A DNA stretch of 64,000 nt. Source: JAGXQV01 sp964527565 (lineage in GTDB: Bacteria; Pseudomonadota; Gammaproteobacteria; Burkholderiales; Sulfuricellaceae). Under the pieces are notes generated by a model. That model was not told where the DNA came from. It did not search any database and saw only the letters and a program-made list of their open reading frames with translations. Both the position numbers and the translations under genes were made by a program. Location: assembly GCA_964527565.1 (NCBI GenBank), contig CAZGOY010000008.1, positions 33,834 through 97,833 on the forward strand, in the 5' to 3' direction. Shown in pieces: positions 51,234-60,171 of this stretch (position 1 is the first letter of the stretch; each line of letters opens with the position of its first letter).

Positions 51234-53150
51234 CTAAACCATGCCGCTGGTTTGCGACATTTCCGTGTTTAGCCGTCCCATCAAGGCATCCAGCGGCATC
51301 TGGCCGAGGTCTTCGCCCTTGCGATTGCGCACGGCAACCTGCCGTGTCGCCACTTCCTTGTCGCCGACAACCAGCAGATAAGGTAAGCGTTGCAAACTAT
51401 GTTCCCGAATTTTATAGGTTATTTTCTCATTCCTCAAGTCCGCTTGCGCACGCAAGCCATTTTGCTTGAGGATTTCTACCACTTCACGGGCATATTCCGC
51501 TTGATTTTCAGAAATATTCAGCACCATCATCTGCACCGGCGCCAGCCACAGCGGAAAAGCCCCCGCGTAATGTTCGATGAGGATACCGAGGAAACGTTCC
51601 ATCGAACCGACGATGGCGCGATGCAGCATCACGGGAATCTTGCGGGTGTTGTCCTCGGCGACATATTCCGCGCCGAGGCGCTCGGGCAGATTGAAATCGA
51701 GCTGGATGGTACCGCATTGCCACAGGCGCCCCAGACTGTCCTTCAGCGTGAACTCGATCTTGGGGCCATAGAAGGCGCCCTCCCCCGGTTGCAGGTCATA
51801 AGCCAAGTCATTTTGTTGCAATGCGGCGGCCAGACCGGCTTCCGCCCGATCCCAGGTTTCATCGGAGCCCACTCGCTTCTCAGGGCGCGTGGAAAGCTTG
51901 ACCAGCACGTCACTGAAGCCAAAATCACCATATATCTGGTACAACATGACGATGAAGGCCGAGACTTCAGACTCGATCTGTTCTTCGGTGCAAAAAATAT
52001 GTGCATCATCCTGGGTGAAGCCGCGCACGCGCATCAGACCATGCAGCGCGCCGGATGGCTCGTTGCGGTGGCAGGAACCGAACTCCGCCAGGCGCAACGG
52101 CAAATCACGGTAGCTGTGCAGGCCGTGATTGAATATCTGGATATGCCCCGGACAATTCATCGGCTTCACTGCGTAATCGCGGTTTTCCGAGGATGTCGTG
52201 AACATGTTATCGCGATAATTCTGCCAGTGGCCGGACTTTTCCCACAGCGTGCGATCCATCACCTGCGGGGTACGCACTTCCTGATAGCCGTATTCGACAA
52301 ATTTGGCGCGCATGTACTGCTCGACCTGCTGCCAGATAACCCACCCCTTGGGATGCCAGAACACCATCCCGGGCGCCTCGTCCTGCATGTGGAACAAGTC
52401 GAGATGTTTGCCGAGCTTGCGGTGATCGCGCTTTTCGGCTTCTTCCAGACGATGCAGATAGGCTTCTTGGTCTTCCTTCTTCGCCCAGGCCGTACCGTAA
52501 ATACGCTGCAGCATTTCGTTTTTCGAATCGCCGCGCCAATAAGCACCGGCCACCTTCATCAGCTTGAAAACTTTCAGCTTGCCCGTCGCGGGAACGTGCG
52601 GCCCGCGACACAAATCAGTGAAATCCCCCTGGGTATAGAGAGAAACCTCCTGATCAGCGGGAATTGCCTCGATAATCTGCGCCTTATAGTGCTCACCCAG
52701 GCCAGTGAAATAGTCGATGGCTTCGTTGCGCGGCAACACCTTGCGCGTCACCGGCAAATCGAGCTTGACGATCTCCGCCATTTTCTTTTCGATGGCATCG
52801 AGATCCTCCGGCGTGAACGGACGTTTGATGGAAAAATCGTAAAAAAAACCGTCTTCAATCACCGGGCCGATCGTCACCTGCGCTTCAGGAAACAGTTGCT
52901 TGACCGCCTGCGCCAGAAGATGGGCGGTGGAATGGCGAATGATTTCCAGCCCTTCGGCATCCTTGTCGGTGATGATGGACAGGTCGCAGTCACGCTCGAT
53001 CAAGTATGAAGCATCGACCACACGGCCATCCACCTTGCCCGCCAATGCGGCGCGCGCCAAGCCTGCCCCGATGGAGGCGGCCACCCCGGCAACGGTCACG
53101 ACCTGGTCAAATCTGCGCTCGGAACCATCCGGCAAGCGAACTGTTGGCAT
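51234..53150 (-). CDS. thrS: Threonine-tRNA ligase
   Basis: A 638-residue ThrRS: TGS domain (1-62), editing domain with HSTAHLLAQAVKQLF (about 75-90), class II core with zinc-ligand stretch MNCPGHIQIFNH (about 335-345), and a C-terminal anticodon-binding domain. The frame remains open for 37 codons upstream, but MPTVRLPDGS is the family start and the upstream part encodes a terminator-like hairpin. It is first gene of the thrS-infC-rpmI-rplT-pheST-ihfA-merR run. Confidence 0.97.
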   Translation of the reverse strand: MPTVRLPDGSERRFDQVVTVAGVAASIGAGLARAALAGKVDGRVVDASYLIERDCDLSIITDKDAEGLEIIRHSTAHLLAQAVKQLFPEAQVTIGPVIEDGFFYDFSIKRPFTPEDLDAIEKKMAEIVKLDLPVTRKVLPRNEAIDYFTGLGEHYKAQIIEAIPADQEVSLYTQGDFTDLCRGPHVPATGKLKVFKLMKVAGAYWRGDSKNEMLQRIYGTAWAKKEDQEAYLHRLEEAEKRDHRKLGKHLDLFHMQDEAPGMVFWHPKGWVIWQQVEQYMRAKFVEYGYQEVRTPQVMDRTLWEKSGHWQNYRDNMFTTSSENRDYAVKPMNCPGHIQIFNHGLHSYRDLPLRLAEFGSCHRNEPSGALHGLMRVRGFTQDDAHIFCTEEQIESEVSAFIVMLYQIYGDFGFSDVLVKLSTRPEKRVGSDETWDRAEAGLAAALQQNDLAYDLQPGEGAFYGPKIEFTLKDSLGRLWQCGTIQLDFNLPERLGAEYVAEDNTRKIPVMLHRAIVGSMERFLGILIEHYAGAFPLWLAPVQMMVLNISENQAEYAREVVEILKQNGLRAQADLRNEKITYKIREHSLQRLPYLLVVGDKEVATRQVAVRNRKGEDLGQMPLDALMGRLNTEMSQTSGMV

Positions 53151-53162
53151 AACGTCTTTTCC

Positions 53163-53195
53163 AAAAAAACCGGCACCCTGAAATTCGGGGTGCCG
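53163..53195 (-). terminator. Terminator-like hairpin in the thrS leader
   Basis: On the minus strand CGGCACCC pairs with GGGTGCCG, followed by seven Ts, ending about 13 bases before the thrS ATG. No minus-strand gene lies upstream, since prfB is divergent, so the only transcript it can stop is that of thrS itself. This is the layout of a transcription attenuator. Confidence 0.7.
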
Positions 53196-53251
53196 CAGAG
53201 TGTCGGTGGGCCGGCCTCCAGAAACCATCACCAAAGCCCACAATTGGCGCG

Positions 53252-53260
53252 ATTTTAGCA
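53252..53260 (-). promoter_or_regulatory. Extended -10 promoter of thrS
   Basis: Minus-strand TGCTAAAAT (TGnTAAAAT) about 100 bp before the thrS ATG. It lies upstream of the leader hairpin, so the hairpin would be transcribed. Confidence 0.5.
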
Positions 53261-53314
53261 CAGCCAGTGCAGCTACCGGAACCCCGCCACGAGGGGATTT
53301 TTTAAATCGGAAAA

Positions 53315-53343
53315 TTGCCGCGCATCGCGCAGCTTCCTATAAT
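53315..53343 (+). promoter_or_regulatory. Promoter of prfB
   Basis: TTGCCG, exactly 17 bp, then TATAAT, 23 bp before the prfB ATG. It is a near-ideal sigma-70 promoter. Confidence 0.7.
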
Positions 53344-53366
53344 GGTCGCTTTTGGGTGGAAACATC

Positions 53367-54471
53367 ATGGAAGCAGAACAACTCAACGCCATCGCCAACC
53401 GTCTTGCGGACTTGTCCGTCCGCGCCACCGACCTGCGGAGGTATCTTTGACTACGATACCAAGCAGGAACGTCTAGTCGAAGTCACCCAACTGCTGGAAG
53501 ACCCAACGGTATGGGACGATGCCAAGCGTGCCCAGGACCTGGGCAAGGAACGCCGCGCACTCGAATCCATCGTTTTCACGCTACGCGAACTTGAACAGGG
53601 GCTGCGCGATGGCGCCGACCTGTTCGAGATGGCCCGGGAAGAAGGCGACGATGCCACTTTGGAGAGCGTCGCCGGAGATGCTGAGAAGCTGGAAAAAACC
53701 GTGGCGGACATGGAATTTCGCCGCATGTTCGCCCACCCGATGGACCCCAACAATTGCTTTATCGACATCCAGGCTGGCTCCGGCGGCACCGAGGCGCAAG
53801 ACTGGGCGGCCATGCTGTTTCGCATGTACGTTCGCTATTGCGAGCGCAAGGGCTTCCAGGTGGAGATTCTGGAAGAATCCGACGGTGAAGTCGCCGGCTT
53901 GAAAAGTGCCACACTCAAGGTCAGCGGCGATTACGCCTATGGTTTTCTGCGCACCGAAAGCGGCGTTCACCGCCTAGTGCGCAAATCGCCTTTCGATTCC
54001 AATGCGCGCCGCCACACCTCGTTCTCCAGCGTGTTCGTCTACCCTGAAGTGGATGATTCTATCGAGGTGGAAATCAACCCCTCCGACCTGCGTATCGACA
54101 CCTACCGCGCTTCCGGTGCCGGCGGCCAGCATATCAACAAAACCGATTCGGCGATCCGCATCACCCACCTGCCCACCAACACGGTGGTGCAGTGCCAGAA
54201 TGATCGTTCGCAACACAAAAACCGTGCCGAGGCCATGTCCATGCTGAAAGCGCGCCTCTACGAGCTGGAACTGCGCAAGCGTAATGAGGAAAAACAGGCG
54301 ATGGAAGACAGCAAGACCGACATCGGCTGGGGACATCAGATCAGAAGCTACGTTCTGGATCAGTCGCGCATCAAGGATCTGCGCACCAATCATGAAGTCG
54401 GCAATACCCAGGCGGTGCTGGATGGCGACTTGGACGATTTCATCGGCGCCAGCCTGAAACAGGGTGTGTAA
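53367..54471 (+). CDS. prfB: Peptide chain release factor 2 with programmed +1 frameshift
   Basis: Translation starts at the ATG at 53367 (GGTGGA upstream) and reads 27 codons to CTT then an in-frame TGA at 53448. A +1 slip at CTT-T continues in the second frame from 53449 to 54471, giving 367 residues, the normal RF2 length. The GGQ loop (SGAGGQHINKTDSAIR) and the stop-codon recognition region are intact. RF2 ends translation at UGA and UAA, and low RF2 favours the frameshift, so it autoregulates. The two parts are one gene, not a broken one. Confidence 0.96.
53433..53451 (+). promoter_or_regulatory. RF2 frameshift site
   Basis: The canonical arrangement: an internal Shine-Dalgarno-like GGAGG, three bases, then CTTTGAC with the UGA. 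It controls prfB by a +1 shift. Confidence 0.93.
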
Positions 54472-54491
54472 CCCCTGCCCCTTGTCAGACC

Positions 54492-54743
54492 TTACTTATG
54501 CTTACGGACGGGCTTTTTGCCTGACTTGCTAGCCTTTACTGCTTTTTTTGCCTTTTTTGCTTTCTTTGCTTTCTTCGCCTTGTCTGCCTTGCGGTAGGAC
54601 TGTGGCTTGACTGCCTTCCCGTCGTCCGGCTTGACGAGCTGTTCGACGGGGACCAGTTCATCGCCATCGGAAGCGGCGCAGGCCGACGCGGCGGGGACCA
54701 GTGCCAACAACAGGGTTGCAAACAGGGCTAGCAGTTTTTTCAT
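54492..54743 (-). CDS. Small exported Lys/Ala-repeat protein
   Basis: An 83-residue protein with a clear signal peptide (MKKLLALFATLLLALVPAAS, cleavage near residue 24). A short acidic stretch (DGDELVPVEQLVKPDD) is followed by a very basic tail built of KAK/KK repeats. The mature protein is probably periplasmic and could bind acidic polymers such as nucleic acid, polyphosphate or LPS. An AAGG sequence precedes the ATG. Family unknown. Confidence 0.7.
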   Translation of the reverse strand: MKKLLALFATLLLALVPAASACAASDGDELVPVEQLVKPDDGKAVKPQSYRKADKAKKAKKAKKAKKAVKASKSGKKPVRKHK

Positions 54744-54865
54744 GCGTTCTTTACCTTCCACACAAACAATTATTGAGACCCGTGATTTTACCGTATCCCT
54801 TCCCGGAGCTGCGCCCGCCATGTTAAATTCCCCACTGTCTTACTCCTTTTAACCGGTTGCGCACC

Positions 54866-55393
54866 ATGATGATGACACCTTCCAAGAATTCCGCCCCCTC
54901 CAACAACATGGAAATGCTGGGTGCCGGTTCCGCCTTTCACGATGAGTTCTGCGGTCTGCTCGAAGGCGCCCATATCTTCAACGATCTGGAATGGCAGGAA
55001 ATTGAAGCACTATCGGGTTACATGCAGGCCTATCGCGCCGAACGTGGCATTACCCTGTTCCACGAGGGCGAGATCGGCGATTACATGTGCCTGATTCTCG
55101 AAGGCCAGGTGAATGTTCTCAAGGAAGCACAGGATGCCGGGGAAAAAGTGGTTTCCACGGTCGACCGCGGTAAAACGCTGGGGGAAATGGCCATGGTTGA
55201 CGGTGAACCACGCTCCGCCACTGCGATTACCGCGACGGAAACCAAGCTGGCGATGCTCACGCGCCACAACTTCAATCGCCTGATCCAGGAAAAACCCGCA
55301 TTGGCGGTGAAAATCCTGATGAAGGTTGCGCGCCTGCTCAGCCAGCGCCTGCGTCGCACCAGCGGGATACTGGTGGATTATCTGGAAGGCTGA
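54866..55393 (+). CDS. Cyclic nucleotide-binding domain protein, no output domain
   Basis: A 175-residue protein with one cNMP-binding (CRP-like) domain at about residues 35-150. It has the phosphate-binding cassette GEMAMVDGEPRSATA and the sheet motif GDYMCLILEGQVNV. There is no helix-turn-helix, unlike CRP. It presumably senses a nucleotide and acts by binding a partner. The start at 54866 is uncertain, as three ATG codons run in tandem without a clear Shine-Dalgarno. It is convergent with the GGDEF gene. Confidence 0.85.
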   Translation: MMMTPSKNSAPSNNMEMLGAGSAFHDEFCGLLEGAHIFNDLEWQEIEALSGYMQAYRAERGITLFHEGEIGDYMCLILEGQVNVLKEAQDAGEKVVSTVDRGKTLGEMAMVDGEPRSATAITATETKLAMLTRHNFNRLIQEKPALAVKILMKVARLLSQRLRRTSGILVDYLEG

Positions 55394-55401
55394 AACCCTG
55401 C

Positions 55402-57102
55402 TTAGTCATTCTCGTCAGAGAAAAAGCGCCAGGCATTGCGCCCGCTCGCCTTCGCCTGATACATCGCCAGGTCAGCATGCTTGATGAGGGTAATGCCGTT
55501 GCCGCCATCGCGTGGATAAAATGCGATACCGATGGAAGCGGATACCCGCACTTCCTGATTTCCCAACAGGAAGGGCGCGCAGAGCTGCTCCAGCACCTTG
55601 GCAGCCACGGTGCGCACCTCTTCGTCCCGCGCCACCTGAGGCAACACAATCGTAAACTCGTCCCCCCCCAGGCGCGCCACGGTGTCGCTATCGCGCACGC
55701 ACCCGCCCAAACGCTCTGCGGCGATGCGCAGCAACTCGTCGCCCGCCTCATGCCCAAAACGGTCATTCACCGCCTTGAAGCCGTCGAGGTCAACAAACAG
55801 TAACGCCACCTGCGTCCCGCTACGCCCGGCGTGGGCAATCGCTTGGTCGAGACGATCATAGAACAGGTTGCGATTGGGCAGGGCGGTCAACTCGTCATAA
55901 TTGGCCTGTTTCCAGATGACCTTCTGTTTTTCCAAGCGCACGCCGATATCCGAAAAAGTTACCACCGCACCGATGACCCGGCCTGCGGAAAAGATCGGAT
56001 GCGAGCGGTATTCCACCTGGAAACTTTCGCCGTCCGCACGGCAGAACACATCGTTCTCGTTATGCGATGGCAGGCCTTCAAGGTAAGAGCGCAAACGGCA
56101 TAAATGCGGCAGATGCACCACATCCCCGGTCGGACGATGCACCAAGTCATGCATGTTCCTGCCCAGCACCTCGCCTGCATCGCGATATCCCAGCAAGCGC
56201 AAGGCCAGCGGATTGCAAAAAGTACAATTGCCGTCAAAATCCACGCCGTAAATTCCTTCGCCAGAGGAATTGATCATCAGGCGCAACTTTTCCTCGGCTT
56301 CCACCCGCTCCCTGACCTGCTCCTTCAATTCAGCGGTACGTTGCTCGACCAGGGTTTCCTGCTGCGCACGTTCATCTTCCAACATCAGCACCTGGCGGCG
56401 AAAACGCCACAGGAACAACACCGTCAGCGCTGAAAGCAGTAACCACACCGTTATGTGTGCGACAACCAGGCTGCGCTTCTCTGCGCGCAACGGCGCCAGG
56501 AAGGCGTCCGCCGGGAACACCACACTCAATCCTCCGCGGATGTCGCCCACCTGGTAACCCTGTTTTTTATGGCATTTCATACAGGCTTCCTTGACGCGCA
56601 AGGGGGCCATGTAACGCGACAGAGTCCGCTCTTCTTCCGTGACAAAGGCCGAATATTCGGTTACCCCCTGTTCAAAGGAAGCCAACGCAGCGGCTTCCCA
56701 ATCCTTGGCCTTATTGCCGGGGTTGAGCGGCTTCAGACTGGTGAGGTGCACCAGGATGCTGCTGTGATCGAGCACCACGTCGGCCAGTTGGCGCGTCATG
56801 TAAGCGGGATTGAGCAAGGTAAATTGTTTACCGGTGCGCGACGTCATATCGCGCTCGGGAATTTCCAGGTAGGGATTGGGGCGGGTATGTTCGCTGACCG
56901 GGACATATACCCCGCCGTGACCGGCGTTCCACAGGCGCACTGATTCCACCATGCGGAACACAAAACGCCCTTCGTTTAGCGCCAGATCGCGAGCATGGCG
57001 ATCCAGTTCGCGCCAGTTCCATCCAAGCGAAAGCAGCACCAAAACCATCCATGCAAGCACCGGCCAGAGCCAATACTTCTGGGTCAGGATAAAACGTCTC
57101 AC
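55402..57102 (-). CDS. Membrane diguanylate cyclase with haem-motif sensor, PAS and GGDEF
   Basis: A 566-residue protein. A transmembrane helix (about 10-28) is followed by a periplasmic DUF3365-type sensor with CMKCHKK (about 175), a c-type haem attachment motif, then a second membrane helix (about 210-230). A coiled coil, a PAS domain (about 270-390) and GGDEF (about 400-560) come next. The active-site RLGGDEF is intact, with a product-inhibition site RDSD five residues ahead. It should make c-di-GMP in response to a redox or gas signal. It overlaps the deacetylase gene by 4 bp and ends the kinase/Sia operon. Confidence 0.88.
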   Translation of the reverse strand: MRRFILTQKYWLWPVLAWMVLVLLSLGWNWRELDRHARDLALNEGRFVFRMVESVRLWNAGHGGVYVPVSEHTRPNPYLEIPERDMTSRTGKQFTLLNPAYMTRQLADVVLDHSSILVHLTSLKPLNPGNKAKDWEAAALASFEQGVTEYSAFVTEEERTLSRYMAPLRVKEACMKCHKKQGYQVGDIRGGLSVVFPADAFLAPLRAEKRSLVVAHITVWLLLSALTVLFLWRFRRQVLMLEDERAQQETLVEQRTAELKEQVRERVEAEEKLRLMINSSGEGIYGVDFDGNCTFCNPLALRLLGYRDAGEVLGRNMHDLVHRPTGDVVHLPHLCRLRSYLEGLPSHNENDVFCRADGESFQVEYRSHPIFSAGRVIGAVVTFSDIGVRLEKQKVIWKQANYDELTALPNRNLFYDRLDQAIAHAGRSGTQVALLFVDLDGFKAVNDRFGHEAGDELLRIAAERLGGCVRDSDTVARLGGDEFTIVLPQVARDEEVRTVAAKVLEQLCAPFLLGNQEVRVSASIGIAFYPRDGGNGITLIKHADLAMYQAKASGRNAWRFFSDEND

Positions 57103-58022
57103 AGCCCGGAAAGGGCCTTGACGTGCGCCAGAGCACTACGCCCCAGCGCATGCAGGTCGTAACCGCCCTCCAGCACCGAAACGATGCGCTCGCGGGAATA
57201 TTTGGCAGCGATTCCCTTCAGTTCGCCGGTCACCCAAGCGTAATCGGATTCTCGTAACTTAAATTGCGCCATATCATCCTCCCAATGGCCGTCGAAACCC
57301 GCCGAGATAAACAGCATCTGCGGCTGAAAGCGTTCCAGAGCAGGTAGCCAGTGTGTTTCCACCGCAGCGCGAAAAGCCGGGCCATCCGTGCCCGCCGGCA
57401 ATGGCACGTTGATGATGTGCTGGTTGCCGCTGTCCGCCCCGCATCCAGGATAATAGGGATGCTGAAAGGTCGAACATAACATGACGCGCGCATCGTCATG
57501 AAAAATCTGCTCTGTACCATTACCGTGATGCACGTCGAAATCGGCTATCGCCACCCGTTGCAGCCCATAATGCTCAAGAGCATGTTCAACACCGACGGCA
57601 ACGTTGTTGAAAATACAAAACCCCATGGAACGCGCTGTCTCGGCATGGTGGCCTGGTGGCCGAATGGCGCAGAAGGCATTTTCCACCTCGCCGCTCATCA
57701 CCAGGTCAACCGCCCGAACAACCGCCCCGGCGGCACGGTAGGCGGCCTCCAGGGTATCCGGGTTCATCGCTGTGTCGCCATCCAGGTACACCATGCCACT
57801 TTTTGGCGCAAGCCGCTGAATAAGTTCGATGTAGTCCGGGGTATGCGCGCGCGCAAGCTGCTCATCGGTGGCGCGAGGCGCCTCCTGATGGTTGAGGAAA
57901 TGCAGCAGCCCGGCGGCAATTAGCTGGTCTTCGATGGAACGCAAGCGCTCAGGGCACTCGGGATGATGACTGCCCATGTCGTGCTTGAGACAGGCAGGGT
58001 GGGTAATGTATGCAGTATGCAA
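57099..58022 (-). CDS. Histone deacetylase-family protein
   Basis: A 307-residue class II-like HDAC. Catalytic and zinc residues are in RPPGHHAE (about 130), DFDVHHGNGT (about 175), and AGFDGHWED (about 265). Bacterial members deacetylate polyamines or proteins (AcuC or HdaH-like). It lies between siaC and the cyclase, 20 bp after the former and 4 bp overlapping the latter, so protein deacetylation may be tied to this signalling operon. Confidence 0.9.
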   Translation of the reverse strand: MHTAYITHPACLKHDMGSHHPECPERLRSIEDQLIAAGLLHFLNHQEAPRATDEQLARAHTPDYIELIQRLAPKSGMVYLDGDTAMNPDTLEAAYRAAGAVVRAVDLVMSGEVENAFCAIRPPGHHAETARSMGFCIFNNVAVGVEHALEHYGLQRVAIADFDVHHGNGTEQIFHDDARVMLCSTFQHPYYPGCGADSGNQHIINVPLPAGTDGPAFRAAVETHWLPALERFQPQMLFISAGFDGHWEDDMAQFKLRESDYAWVTGELKGIAAKYSRERIVSVLEGGYDLHALGRSALAHVKALSGL

Positions 58023-58042
58023 GGGGATTCCCGCCGCCTAAT

Positions 58043-58429
58043 TCAGTGGGACGGACAGAGATTGAACACGGCCTTCTCGAAATCTTCCGAGAAATCTTCA
58101 CCCGATTCCTGCATGGAATCGTCATCCTGGTGATAATGCCAATTGATGACGACCTCCCTACCCTGCCGAGCGGATTTTTCCAGGATCAAAAACAGGTTCA
58201 TCAATGCCTTGGCGCTACTGCTGTTGAAATAACTCATTTCCAGATCGAGCATCACGCTGCAACCGCCACTGCCCCCGGCAAACTCACGCACCGCCTGCAG
58301 GATGGGGCCGTAAAACGCCGCAGCGTCCTCGGGATAGGACTCCCCGCGCATCAGCCACTTCCCCGTCTCAAAATCGAACTCGACATGTGGAGTGCGCTCA
58401 CTGGCTTCAATCAGTATTTTTTCCATCAT
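58043..58429 (-). CDS. SiaC-family regulatory phosphoprotein (DUF1987)
   Basis: A 128-residue DUF1987 protein. SYFNSSSAKALMNLF (about residues 65-80) carries the Ser/Thr residues around the regulated site. In Pseudomonas, SiaC is phosphorylated by SiaB and, when dephosphorylated, activates the diguanylate cyclase SiaD. Here a SiaB-like gene precedes it by 7 bp and a GGDEF gene lies two genes downstream. SiaA-type phosphatase is not seen in the window. Confidence 0.85.
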   Translation of the reverse strand: MMEKILIEASERTPHVEFDFETGKWLMRGESYPEDAAAFYGPILQAVREFAGGSGGCSVMLDLEMSYFNSSSAKALMNLFLILEKSARQGREVVINWHYHQDDDSMQESGEDFSEDFEKAVFNLCPSH

Positions 58430-58436
58430 GAATTCT

Positions 58437-58988
58437 TCAAATATAGGCCTTCAGACAAAAATAAGCGTGCTCGTTGTCGACATCCATAAAATCGAACTCG
58501 ATAGGCACACTGGCCCGGCGGGCAATCTCGATCAAACCGATGCTTGCCCCCTTGCTCTGTTCCTCTGGCGGTTCCTTGAGCTTTTCCCGGTAATAGGACT
58601 TCAGCGCGTCCTTGTCCATGGTTGCCAGCAATTGCAAACGCTCGCGCAACACGCCGGCATCCTCGCGACGCACCACATTGCCGCACACCACAAAAAAACG
58701 TTCCCCTTCACGCCCGACGGCGATCATGCCGGAACTCAACTCGACCCTTTTACCGACATCGCCAGCCACCCGGTCAGCGGAATAACGAATGATATTCTGC
58801 ACCTGCTCGACAAAAACGGAAAACACCTTGCGGGTAACATTGGCGTCGGCTTCATCCAGCACCATTTTCTGTTTCAGCGCCTCTCCCAGAGCGAACAGGA
58901 TGCCCTCTGAAACATATCCTGTGAAAGAAAAAACAATCCCCTTACCGTTAAGTTCCTGCTGAAAACCGTAATATTCTTGTACTAGCAT
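58437..58988 (-). CDS. SiaB-family protein kinase (DUF6272)
   Basis: A 183-residue protein with a compact GHKL-like fold. VFSVFVEQVQNIIRYS (about 54-70) corresponds to the ATP-binding N box, and ASIGLIEIARRAS (about 147-160) to the G2-like region. SiaB kinases phosphorylate SiaC. The gene sits between the histidine kinase (17-bp gap) and siaC (7-bp gap). Confidence 0.82.
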   Translation of the reverse strand: MLVQEYYGFQQELNGKGIVFSFTGYVSEGILFALGEALKQKMVLDEADANVTRKVFSVFVEQVQNIIRYSADRVAGDVGKRVELSSGMIAVGREGERFFVVCGNVVRREDAGVLRERLQLLATMDKDALKSYYREKLKEPPEEQSKGASIGLIEIARRASVPIEFDFMDVDNEHAYFCLKAYI

Positions 58989-59005
58989 GAATGCCCCCTA
59001 CCGCA

Positions 59006-60088
59006 TCAAACCGAATCTGTACCATCCGCCTTGGGCAGAATCACACGAATCTCGGCGCCGTTGCCCGCATTGCGCGCCTCAATATCACCGCCCATATTTC
59101 TCATGATGATGCGCGACATGTACAAACCGATGCCCGTTCCTTTTTCCCTCGTGGTGAAATAGGCGTCGAACACTTTCCCCAGCACCGCCTCGGGAATGCC
59201 GCCCGCGTTATCCCGTATATCCACCCAGGCGCGCTGCGCATCCTGCCCGATTCGGATTTCGACCCGTCCGGGGCTGACATCTCTTTCCCGAATGGCGTCC
59301 TTGGCATTGGCGAAAATATTGATCAAGACCTGCGAAAATTCATTGGAAAAACCGCTGGCAAATATGGCTTCAACCCCTTCATCGATGATTTGCATCCTGA
59401 AGTTCATGCTGCTTTGCACCAACTGCCATGCATTTTGCACTGCATCCTTCAAGCTGAAAGCACAAATTTTCTTGTTCGGCCTGAAGAAGTTGAGGAAATC
59501 ATCAATGGTTTCGTTCATCTGGCGAATCACCCGGTTGGCGCTGGCCAGATGCTCCTGCAACAAGGCGTCATCAAGAAAATTGTCCTGCTGCTCGGACTCG
59601 ATGCTCTGCACAATCAGGCTCAGCGCAAACAAAGGCTGGCGCCACTGGTGGGTAATATTGCCGATCATTTCCCCCAACACCGCGTGGCGCGACTGCTGAA
59701 TGAGCAGATGCTCCTGCTCGCGGCCTTTCACTACCTCGGTTCTCACTCGCTGCTCCAGATTTTCATTGAGCAGGCGTAGTTCCTCGGCCAGCGCCTCGCG
59801 CAAATCGATTTCCTTTTGTAGCGCGCTATTGAGTTGTTTCAGCTCTTCCGCCTGTGAGGCCAAAGTATGGTTGGCTTGATGCAGATCGAGCTGCAAGCGG
59901 TCGCTGATACGCAGCAGACGGCGTTGCTCACGATAGCTTTGACCGTAGGCGTCCGCCAACTCGCGCACGCCGCCCGCCACGTTTTCCAGCATCCCGATCA
60001 TGGAAGCCGCACTTTGCAGAACGCGCTCTTCCTGATCGAAAAGAGAAAAGCCGCCTTCCGAAGGCACCTGCTCTTTTTCCATTACCAT
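59006..60088 (-). CDS. Cytosolic sensor histidine kinase
   Basis: A 360-residue kinase without membrane segments. A long coiled coil (about 60-125) is followed by the H box in GEMIGNITHQWRQPL (about 140-155) and a HATPase domain: N box INIFANAKDAI, G1 DIRDNAGGIP, G2 GTGIGLYMSRIIM. It resembles kinases that receive signals via partner proteins. It leads the HK-siaB-siaC-HDAC-GGDEF operon. No dedicated response regulator is encoded next to it. The ATG at 60088 or 60082 may be used. Confidence 0.85.
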   Translation of the reverse strand: MVMEKEQVPSEGGFSLFDQEERVLQSAASMIGMLENVAGGVRELADAYGQSYREQRRLLRISDRLQLDLHQANHTLASQAEELKQLNSALQKEIDLREALAEELRLLNENLEQRVRTEVVKGREQEHLLIQQSRHAVLGEMIGNITHQWRQPLFALSLIVQSIESEQQDNFLDDALLQEHLASANRVIRQMNETIDDFLNFFRPNKKICAFSLKDAVQNAWQLVQSSMNFRMQIIDEGVEAIFASGFSNEFSQVLINIFANAKDAIRERDVSPGRVEIRIGQDAQRAWVDIRDNAGGIPEAVLGKVFDAYFTTREKGTGIGLYMSRIIMRNMGGDIEARNAGNGAEIRVILPKADGTDSV

Positions 60089-60171
60089 TTCCCGGATTGA
60101 CCCCTGAATTGAACGTGATTTACGGGCGATGCTTGCAAATGGATACGGTTTTGGTTTTTGCCAACTTTTCC

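Noticed and set aside
53151..53261. Upstream extension of thrS
   Set aside because: It would read through the leader terminator hairpin and adds 37 residues not found in ThrRS; the family start is at 53150.
54540..54590. Short tandem repeat resembling a CRISPR-like array
   Set aside because: It is a codon-level repeat (Lys/Ala) inside a coding region; no CRISPR array was seen in the window.
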